From Actinomycetota bacterium (lineage in GTDB: Bacteria > Actinomycetota > Actinomycetes > Streptosporangiales > Streptosporangiaceae), in the NCBI GenBank assembly GCA_003168295.1, contig PMST01000614.1, positions 1 through 13,640 of the forward strand: a DNA stretch of 13,640 nucleotides. The letters run 5' to 3'. Positions 1 to 5,872 of this stretch are shown here, one piece after another. Within the stretch, counting starts at the first letter, position 1. Each line of letters starts with the position of its first letter. The position numbers and the translations under genes were made by a program. The notes below the pieces were generated by a model. It saw only the letters and a program-made list of their open reading frames with translations. It ran no database searches and was not told where the DNA came from.

Positions 1-2801
1 CCGGTCCAGGTCAGGTTCGGGCTGGCATACGACACGGTGCCAGCGGTGGCGGTGGCGTTGCCGTTGTAGGCGGCGTCATCGAGGACCCCGCTCAGCGGGT
101 CGGTGAACGTAGCGCCGGTGTAGGCGGTCTGACCGGAGTTGGTCACCGTGATCGTGTACTGCACCGTGCCGCCCGGCGCGATCGTGGTCACGTTCGCGGT
201 CTTGACGATCGTCAGGCCCGGGGCAAGGACGGTGACGTTCGCCGCGGTGCTGGGTGCGGAGGTGCCGGTGGTGGCCGTGGTGGTGACAGTAATGGCGTAG
301 GTGGCGCCGGAGGTCAGGCCGGTGATCGTACAGCTGGTCGCGCTAGTGGTGGTGCAGGTGAAAGCACCGGGGCTGGTGGTGGCGGTGTAGCCGGTTAGAG
401 TGCCGTAATTCAGGAACACCGGCGCGGTCCAGGACACGGCAGCATTGGTGTTGCCGCCGATCGCGGTCACGCTGGTCGGCGCCTGCGGTCCGACCAGTAC
501 GGCCGTGTTCTCCTGCGTGGTGCTGTCGTTGCCGATCTGGCCGGTGGTGTTCGCGCCCCAGCAGTAGGCGGTGCCCGTGGCGCCCTGCGCACACGTGGAG
601 GCGGTACCAGCGGTGATCTGGGTCACCGTCACCTGGTACAAGGGCGTGCCGCTAGTGGCCGTCACCGCCACCGGCGTCTCCTGCGCAGCGGTGGCCGTGC
701 CGTTCCCCAGCTGGCCGCTACCCCCCGCACCCCAGCAGTAGGCGACACCGGTACTGGACAACGCGCACGCGGACGAACCGCCGACCGAGATCTGGGTCGC
801 CGTCGCCTGGGATGATGACGTCACCGCCACCGGCACGTCACTGCTGGCGTTCGCGCTGTTGCCGAGCTGGCCGCTGGTACCCAGGCCCCAGCAGTAAACG
901 GCACCTGCGCTGGACAGCGCGCACACGGACGCACTGCCAGCGTCAATCTCGGTCACCGTCACCCCGTACAACGGCGTACCGCTGGTGGCCGTCACCGCCA
1001 CCGGCACGTTACTGCTGGCGTTCGCGCTGTTGCCCAGCTGGCCGCTGGTGCCCAGGCCCCAGCAGTAGACGGCACCCGCGGTGGACAGCGCGCACGTGAA
1101 GTTCGTGCCGGCCACGATCTGGGTGAGGGTCACCCCCGCCAGCGCGCCGCCGGTGTACACGGCCTGCGGTGAGAGCTGGGGGGTCGTCGTCGTGGTGTTG
1201 TTCCCCAGCTCGCCGTAGGTGTCGTCGCCCCAGCAGTAGGCCTTGCCGCTGTAGATCGTGCATGAGGACGCGCTGCCGGTCGCGATGGTGGCCAAAGGTG
1301 GCCACGGGGTCACGGTCGCGGCTGTGCTGGCGGAGGAGTTTCCGGCGGTGGTGTCCGTGACCACCGTGATGGAGTAGGTGGTCCCGTTGGTCAGGCCGGT
1401 GATTGTGCAGGTGACCGCGCCGGTGCTGGTGCAGGTGGCGCCGCCGGGACTGGCTGTGGCGATGTAGCCACTCGTGCTGCCAGCGATGCCGAAGCTAGAC
1501 GGGGCGACCCAGTACACGATGGCGCTGGCGGCGGCGGGGAAGGCGGTCACACCCGTGGGAGCGCCCGGCACGATGGCCACTGGCACGTCGCTGCTGGTGG
1601 TCGTGCCGTTTCCTAGCTGACCGGAGGCGTTGTTGCCCCAGCAGTAGGGGACCCCTGTGCTGTCCAGGGCGCAGGTGAAGCCGTTGCCTGCGGAGACCTG
1701 GGTGAGGGTCTTGCTGGACAGCGCGCCGCTGGTGGTCACCGCCACCGGCGCGTCGTACGTGCCAGCAACGCTGCTGGTGGTGCTGTTGCCGAGCTCGCCG
1801 TAAGTGTCATCGCCCCAGCAGTAGGCCGCGCCCGCGGCGGACAGCGCGCAGGTATGCTCACCGCCGGCACTGATCTGGGTCAGGGTCAGCCCCGACAGCA
1901 CTCCGCCGGTATACACCGTCACAGGAGACTTCTGCGGCGTGGTGATGGTGCTGTTGCCGTCCTCGCCGTAGGTGTTATCGCCCCAGCAGTAGGCCGCGCC
2001 GGCCGTGGACAGGGCGCAGGCGTGGTTGAAGCCGGCGTCGATCTGGCTGTAGGAGCTGCTGCCGGTCACCTCTACCGGTGTCAAGCTGTTCGCGGTCGAG
2101 CCGTTGCCGAGCTGGCCAGAGGTGCCCTGGCCCGTGCAGTACGTCCCCCCGGCAGCCGTGCTTATGGCGCACGAGAAAAGGCCGCCGATGCTGACCTCGT
2201 TCACCGGCCCTTCCTGCACGGGTGTCGAGGTGTTGGTAGTTGATCCGTTGCCAAGCTGGCCAGCGGTGTTCTGACCCCAGCAATAGGCGACGTTCCCGCT
2301 GGTCAGCGCGCACATCGAGTACTCCCCGGCGCTCATCTGGGTGAAGCTTAGTGAGCCCGACACCGCCACAGGCGTATTTTGCTGCGCACCGGGCAGGGCG
2401 GCGCCGTTCCCTAGCTCGCCGTCGACGTTGTAGCCCCAGCAGTAGGCGGCCCCCGTGCTGGCCAGGGCGCAGGTGAAGCCGTTGCCCGCGGTGATCTGGG
2501 TCAGGGTCAGCCCTGACAGGACCCCGCCGGTATACACCGCCACCGGCACGCTGCTGCTGGCGGTCGAGTTGTTGCCCAGCTCGCCGTAGGTGTTATCGCC
2601 CCAGCAGTAAGCCTTCCCGCTGCGGACCATGCACGCGTGGGTGTACCCGGCCGTGATCGTGGTCGCGGCTGATTGCGCAGCGGACGCAGGTGCCGCCGAT
2701 ACCAGCTGAACTGCCGCGCAGCCGCTGGCCACGAGCCCCATCACAGCCCCCACGGCCACGACGCGCCGGAACACCCCGCTCGGCAACGCCCCGCGCCGCA
2801 T
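1..2801 (-). CDS. Secreted RCC1-repeat / Fn3 / DUF11-like protein (3' end outside window)
   Basis: One uninterrupted minus-strand frame runs from ATG at 2801 to the left edge (933 codons, no stop), so the C-terminus is missing. The N-terminus has RR pairs, a hydrophobic stretch (about residues 14-34) and an ASA|A site near residue 41, which fits a Sec signal peptide. An ASGC at 25-28 makes a lipoprotein a weak alternative. Residues about 48-405 hold seven RCC1-type repeats with the core YCWGDNTYGELGNN and a partner cysteine in each. One repeat has YCTG instead of YCWG. A fibronectin-III-like domain follows (about 408-502), then five more repeats (503-766), a second Fn3-like domain (767-858) and the start of a DUF11-like domain (from 859, with TIVKTANVTTIAPGG). 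RCC1 repeats form beta-propellers, so seven repeats could make one complete propeller. An extracellular adhesion or binding role is inference; no catalytic motif is visible. An in-frame stop near 2905 limits upstream starts, and the ribosome-binding site is weak. Confidence 0.9.
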   Translation of the reverse strand, partial: MRRGALPSGVFRRVVAVGAVMGLVASGCAAVQLVSAAPASAAQSAATTITAGYTHACMVRSGKAYCWGDNTYGELGNNSTASSSVPVAVYTGGVLSGLTLTQITAGNGFTCALASTGAAYCWGYNVDGELGNGAALPGAQQNTPVAVSGSLSFTQMSAGEYSMCALTSGNVAYCWGQNTAGQLGNGSTTNTSTPVQEGPVNEVSIGGLFSCAISTAAGGTYCTGQGTSGQLGNGSTANSLTPVEVTGSSSYSQIDAGFNHACALSTAGAAYCWGDNTYGEDGNSTITTPQKSPVTVYTGGVLSGLTLTQISAGGEHTCALSAAGAAYCWGDDTYGELGNSTTSSVAGTYDAPVAVTTSGALSSKTLTQVSAGNGFTCALDSTGVPYCWGNNASGQLGNGTTTSSDVPVAIVPGAPTGVTAFPAAASAIVYWVAPSSFGIAGSTSGYIATASPGGATCTSTGAVTCTITGLTNGTTYSITVVTDTTAGNSSASTAATVTPWPPLATIATGSASSCTIYSGKAYCWGDDTYGELGNNTTTTTPQLSPQAVYTGGALAGVTLTQIVAGTNFTCALSTAGAVYCWGLGTSGQLGNSANASSNVPVAVTATSGTPLYGVTVTEIDAGSASVCALSSAGAVYCWGLGTSGQLGNSANASSDVPVAVTSSSQATATQISVGGSSACALSSTGVAYCWGAGGSGQLGNGTATAAQETPVAVTATSGTPLYQVTVTQITAGTASTCAQGATGTAYCWGANTTGQIGNDSTTQENTAVLVGPQAPTSVTAIGGNTNAAVSWTAPVFLNYGTLTGYTATTSPGAFTCTTTSATSCTITGLTSGATYAITVTTTATTGTSAPSTAANVTVLAPGLTIVKTANVTTIAPGGTVQYTITVTNSGQTAYTGATFTDPLSGVLDDAAYNGNATATAGTVSYASPNLTWT
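820..1095. repeat. Near-identical 105-bp duplication inside the RCC1-repeat gene
   Basis: Positions 820-924 and 991-1095 are the same length and differ at about six bases by eye, with a period of 171 bp. They encode two adjacent RCC1-type repeats sharing YCWGLGTSGQLGNSANASS. The other repeats in the gene are far more diverged at DNA level, so this pair looks like a recent duplication or gene-conversion event. Confidence 0.85.
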
Positions 2802-2832
2802 GACCGCGAGCGCTGCCCCGCGCCGTCGTGCT

Positions 2833-2878
2833 GGCCTGGGCGGGCTCCGCCCGGGCGCGGGCGGAGCCCGCCCAGGCC
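2833..2878. repeat. Perfect 21-bp inverted repeat with 4-base loop
   Basis: The left arm (2833-2853, beginning ggcctgggcggg) and the right arm (2858-2878, ending cccgcccaggcc) are exact reverse complements around the loop ggcg. On the minus strand the hairpin ends about 31 bases before the ATG of the RCC1-repeat gene, so it lies in its leader or promoter. There is no U-tract on either side, so a simple intrinsic terminator is unlikely. It resembles the GC-rich intergenic palindromes common in actinomycetes. It could act as an mRNA-stability or attenuation element; that is inference. Confidence 0.9.
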
Positions 2879-2914
2879 GCAGCCTGCACCCGATCAAAAT
2901 CCGCCCCCCGTATC

Positions 2915-2926
2915 ATGACCGGTCAT
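2915..2926. promoter_or_regulatory. 12-bp palindrome, candidate operator
   Basis: ATGACCGGTCAT is its own reverse complement. It sits upstream of the RCC1-repeat gene and overlaps one copy of the 14-bp direct repeat. Perfect dyads of this size are typical binding sites for dimeric repressors, but no regulator gene adjoins it and the assignment is inference. Confidence 0.4.
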
Positions 2927-3041
2927 TACCTAAGGAATGGGACCGTGTACATTTCTCCCTTAACGTTTTCTTACGGACATCCCTTATGCTTACGATTTAT
3001 ACATTAATACCCGGTGATTACCTAGCGCCGGAACTCACCTA
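2919..3041 (-). repeat. Three 14-bp direct repeats, TAGGTRAKNWCCGG
   Basis: Read on the minus strand, copies lie at 2932-2919 (TAGGTAATGACCGG), 3024-3011 (TAGGTAATCACCGG) and 3041-3028 (TAGGTGAGTTCCGG). The first two differ at one base. The second and third are 17 bp apart, while the first is 92 bp away. They all point toward the RCC1-repeat gene and may be binding sites for an activator or repressor. Confidence 0.55.
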
Positions 3042-3159
3042 GGGTACAATGTCGCTTTCCCCAGCAACACAGTACAGTAAACGCACTCGCAGCAGACGTT
3101 CCATACGACCCTTGAAATTAAAAGATGGAACATTTAGCGCATTTCATTTAGCGTTCATA

Positions 3160-3179
3160 TTTCCCGGCGAACCGGGAAA
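3160..3179. other. Stem-loop, 8-bp stem and 4-base loop
   Basis: TTTCCCGG and CCGGGAAA pair around the loop cgaa. It lies mid-way between the two divergent genes in the A+T-rich core. Its short A/T flanks could let it work as a weak bidirectional terminator, or it may be a protein-binding dyad. The sequence does not decide between these. Confidence 0.4.
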
Positions 3180-3363
3180 AGTGCATAGTGATATGCGGAA
3201 CGTCCGCGGTACGCCAGTCCGGGTTTGTTACATGCATTCCTCCAGAGTCATGGCCGGGAGTGCGTCGCTGACGGTGACAAGGAGTACACCGATGTCGCGG
3301 CAGGCTTGCGGTTGACCGCGGTGGACGCTATTTGGTTGGCCGGGATCACGGTATTGCCGGTAA

Positions 3364-3386
3364 GTTCGCGACATGGAGTCGCGAAC
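3364..3386. promoter_or_regulatory. 9-bp inverted repeat upstream of the transporter operon, candidate operator
   Basis: GTTCGCGAC (3364-3372) and GTCGCGAAC (3378-3386) are exact inverted repeats separated by five bases. The dyad ends 19 bases before the ATG of the ABC ATPase gene and 10 bases before its ribosome-binding site. This is where a TetR-, PadR- or MarR-type repressor of a drug exporter would typically bind. No such regulator gene is next to it in this window. Confidence 0.5.
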
Positions 3387-3405
3387 GGGCTGTTCTGGAG
3401 GATTG

Positions 3406-4467
3406 ATGTCACAGGTCAGCGGGGCCACTGAGAGACCGGCGATCCTGGTGGAGGGGTTGACCAAGTCGTTCGGCGAGGTTCACGCGCTGCGGGGTATCGA
3501 CTTGTCGGTACCCCGCGGCACGGTCCTGGGTGTGCTCGGCCCCAATGGCGCCGGCAAGACGACCGCGGTGCGTATCCTGACGACCTTGCTGCTCCCAGAC
3601 GGGGGGCGGGCGGAGGTCGAGGGTTATGACGTGGTGCGAGACGCGGCCGCGGTGCGCCGCACGATCGGGCTGGCCGGGCAGTCGGCCGCCATCCAGGAGG
3701 AGCTGACCGGCCGGGAGAACCTCGAAATCATCGGCCGGCTTTACCACCTGAGCTGGCCGCGGGCCCGCAGTCGCGCCACCGAACTGCTCGAGCAGTTCGG
3801 CTTGAGCGATGCCGCCGACCGTTCGGCGAAGAATTACTCGGGCGGTATGCAGCGGCGCCTGGACCTGGCCGCCAGCCTGGTCGGCCAGCCGCGGGTGCTG
3901 TTCCTCGACGAACCGACGACCGGCCTGGACCCGCGATCGCGGCTGGGGATGTGGGACATCATCCGGTCGCTGGCGGCGGGCGGGACCACTCTCCTGCTCA
4001 CGACCCAGTACCTGGACGAGGCGGACGAGCTGGCCGACGAGATCGTGGTGATCGATCACGGCCTGGTCATCGCGGCCGGCACGGCCGAAGAGCTGAAGGG
4101 CAAGGTCGGCGGGGATGTGGTCGAGTTCACCGTGCCCGACCGTCGCAGGCTCGCTGATGCGGTCGCGGCCATCGCCAAGATCGTGAAGGGGGAAGGGGAG
4201 GCGGGCGGGCAGCCGCACGCCGACCCGGAAACCGGCGTGATCTATATCGGTGTCGGGGGCCGCGGTTCTGATGCGCTGATTGAGGCGGTGCGGAGCCTGG
4301 ACGGCGCTGGTATCGAAACACACGACCTCAGGCTGCGCCGGCCGTCGCTCGATGATGTGTTCCTGGCCTTGACCGGGCACGCTGCCGAGGAGAAGGAAGA
4401 CCAGCCGCACCGGCGCAGGCGCGGGCGCCGAGCCCGCCGCGCCGAAGATGCGGGGGCAGCGTCGTGA
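3406..4467 (+). CDS. DrrA-type ABC transporter ATP-binding protein
   Basis: This is the ATPase of a two-component exporter of the daunorubicin-resistance (DrrA) type; the substrate is unknown. ATG at 3406 is chosen because GGAGG lies at 3397-3401, four bases upstream. An in-frame ATG at 3373 falls inside the upstream dyad and lacks a ribosome-binding site. The product has 353 residues. Walker A is GPNGAGKTT (45-53), the Q-loop Gln is near 92, the signature is YSGGMQ (144-149) and Walker B is VLFLDE (164-169). The switch position reads TTQ (Gln near 201) rather than His, which is usual for this subfamily. A DUF4162-like C-terminal domain follows (about 230-325), then an Arg-rich tail. Its stop overlaps the permease start by four bases (GTGA), implying translational coupling. 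Orthology to a specific drug transporter cannot be inferred. Confidence 0.93.
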   Translation: MSQVSGATERPAILVEGLTKSFGEVHALRGIDLSVPRGTVLGVLGPNGAGKTTAVRILTTLLLPDGGRAEVEGYDVVRDAAAVRRTIGLAGQSAAIQEELTGRENLEIIGRLYHLSWPRARSRATELLEQFGLSDAADRSAKNYSGGMQRRLDLAASLVGQPRVLFLDEPTTGLDPRSRLGMWDIIRSLAAGGTTLLLTTQYLDEADELADEIVVIDHGLVIAAGTAEELKGKVGGDVVEFTVPDRRRLADAVAAIAKIVKGEGEAGGQPHADPETGVIYIGVGGRGSDALIEAVRSLDGAGIETHDLRLRRPSLDDVFLALTGHAAEEKEDQPHRRRRGRRARRAEDAGAAS

Positions 4468-5282
4468 GCACGGTGGTTGAGTCTGCGGGCGTAACCGGCG
4501 CGGGTGAACCCGGCATGCGCACCCGGTTCGGCTGGGCGATAACGGACACGCTCACCATCACCCGGCGCAACCTGCTGGTCTGGATGCGAGTGCCTGCCTA
4601 CCTCGTGTTCACCGTGATCCAGCCGGTGATGTTCGTGCTGCTGTTCCGTTACGTCTTCGGCGGCGCGATCCACGTGGCCGGAAACTACGTCAACTTCCTG
4701 ATGCCGGGGATCATCGCCCAGACCGCGGCGTTCGCCACGTTCGGCACAGCCATCGCCCTGGCGCAGGAACTGAAGAAGGGTGTGATCGACCGGCTGCGGT
4801 CGATGCCGATGGCACGCTCGGCGGTGCTGGCCGGGCGGCTTGTCGCCGACACCGGGCGGATGCTCGTGACTATCCTGATCATCGTCGGGGTGGGATACGC
4901 GGTTGGTTTCCGGTTCAGCAACGGCGTCGTTCCCGCCATCGCCATGGTCCTGCTGGCCACCGTGTTCGGCCTGGCCATCTGCTGTATCTCCGCCTACACG
5001 GGGCTGGCCATCGGCGACGAGGAATCGGTGCAGGCGTTCGGCCTGATCTGGCTGTTCCCGCTCACGTTCCTTTCTTCGGCCTTCGTGCCGATTGCGACCA
5101 TGCCGGGATGGCTGCAGGCCTTCGCCAACAACCAGCCGGTCACCTACGTCATCAACACCATGCGCGCTCTGGCCCTGGGCGGCCCGGTGGTGCCGAGCCT
5201 GTGGAAGAGCCTGGTCTGGCTGGCCGGGATCTTCGTGGTGTTCCTGCCGCTCGCGGTCCGCGCTTACCGGCGGGCCGGCTGA
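4464..5282 (+). CDS. DrrB-type ABC-2 family transporter permease
   Basis: This is the membrane partner of the preceding ATPase, 272 residues, with a GTG start inside the GTGA overlap. It has six hydrophobic segments at roughly 46-66, 76-100, 131-151, 156-179, 190-210 and 247-267, matching the ABC-2 permease fold. Typical family motifs are visible. One is KGVIDRLRSMPMARSAVLAGR-like sequence (about 105-125) after the second segment, at the usual ATPase-coupling position. Another is FLSSAFVP (202-209) with NNQPVTYVINTMRAL (222-236) before the last segment. Two half-transporters of each type would assemble as an A2B2 exporter. No biosynthetic genes are adjacent, so the exported compound is unknown. 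Confidence 0.93.
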   Translation: MSTVVESAGVTGAGEPGMRTRFGWAITDTLTITRRNLLVWMRVPAYLVFTVIQPVMFVLLFRYVFGGAIHVAGNYVNFLMPGIIAQTAAFATFGTAIALAQELKKGVIDRLRSMPMARSAVLAGRLVADTGRMLVTILIIVGVGYAVGFRFSNGVVPAIAMVLLATVFGLAICCISAYTGLAIGDEESVQAFGLIWLFPLTFLSSAFVPIATMPGWLQAFANNQPVTYVINTMRALALGGPVVPSLWKSLVWLAGIFVVFLPLAVRAYRRAG

Positions 5283-5497
5283 CGCGATGGTTCTTTGGCG
5301 GTAAGCGCGCGGCTTGTTATCTGATTAGGGTCTGGCGAGGCCGTTTCGTCGCGGACAGTCCGGGGCAAGGCCCTTACCGGACCTACGGCAGCAAAGCAGC
5401 TGTTCGTGCCGGGTATGCCGAAGGAACCACGCCGAGGCAACGGAACGAGCCTGGTGCGCTTTGGTCTGCAGATAAAGGCGATCCCAGGAGGCTTCCC
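5283..5497. other. Intergenic spacer between transporter operon and 124-residue gene
   Basis: This 215-base stretch shows no good coding frame. It contains a weak inverted repeat, gtccgg (5358-5363) with ccggac (5377-5382). The next gene may have its own promoter here, since the gap is long for an operon, but I see no clear -35/-10 pair and no U-tract terminator after the permease gene. Confidence 0.4.
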
Positions 5498-5872
5498 ATG
5501 AACAATCCTGATGCGTCACGGCGCGTGGAAGTCAAGGTTGGCGATCAAACCGTCGCAGCGGCCGAGGTGACCACGACCGAGGGAGCCGCCGGGACCGCCC
5601 GGACTTCGCTGCACGCCGCGTCCGGGCACATCGCCCCGGGCAGCCGGGCGAGCCTGGTCGACGCGGTCATGGACCTGCCCGAGGTGCAGGCGAGCAGCCG
5701 TCTGGAGGCCACCGTCCCACTTGGTGACGGTGAGTCCCTCGAGCGCCTGCGGCAGCGGACCGAGGACGCCGTCACCCGCCCGGCGGGCTCGACCGCGCTG
5801 TTCGACGCGAACATACCCTCGCCCCGACCGCCGAAAGCCGGCGATTCGCCTGACCGCGACACCGACTCCTGA
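5498..5872 (+). CDS. Hypothetical protein, 124 residues
   Basis: I do not recognise a named family. ATG at 5498 is chosen because AGGAGG sits at 5486-5491, six bases upstream, although the frame stays open to position 5108 in the shadow of the permease gene. The product begins MNNPDASRRVEVKVGDQTVA and has no membrane segment or signal peptide, so it is probably cytoplasmic. The N-terminal half looks like short beta strands, followed by a likely helix (GSRASLVDAVMDLPEVQ, about 48-64), a second helix (ESLERLRQRTEDAVT) and a polar disordered tail. Codon usage is normal for the window. Its stop at 5870-5872 directly abuts the stop of the convergent giant gene at 5873, with no spacer. No function can be assigned. 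Confidence 0.75.
   Translation: MNNPDASRRVEVKVGDQTVAAAEVTTTEGAAGTARTSLHAASGHIAPGSRASLVDAVMDLPEVQASSRLEATVPLGDGESLERLRQRTEDAVTRPAGSTALFDANIPSPRPPKAGDSPDRDTDS

Larger units (their letters stand above)
2802..3405. other. Divergent intergenic region, A+T-rich core
   Basis: This 604-base gap separates the minus-strand RCC1-repeat gene from the plus-strand transporter operon. Its centre (about 2895-3240) is clearly richer in A and T than anything else in the window. It contains a 21-bp hairpin, a 12-bp palindrome, three 14-bp direct repeats, an 8-bp stem-loop and a 9-bp dyad. It also carries the nonamer catttagcg twice, at 3131-3139 and 3145-3153. Short open frames exist here but lack a convincing ribosome-binding site or typical codon usage, so I read the region as regulatory. 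I could not identify a confident -35/-10 pair for either flanking gene. Confidence 0.75.

Noticed and set aside
3049..3315. 88-codon plus-strand frame in the A+T-rich gap
   Set aside because: There is no ribosome-binding site, atypical codon use and no resemblance to a protein family. It is more likely non-coding.
3373..3405. Earlier ATG start for the ABC ATPase
   Set aside because: It lies inside the inverted repeat, has no ribosome-binding site, and would place GGAGG inside the gene.
3409..4410. 333-codon minus-strand open frame
   Set aside because: It is antisense to the ABC ATPase gene, which has all diagnostic motifs and a good ribosome-binding site.
5358..5382. Terminator after the permease gene
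   Set aside because: Only a 6-bp imperfectly placed inverted repeat without a U-tract, about 75 bases downstream of the stop.
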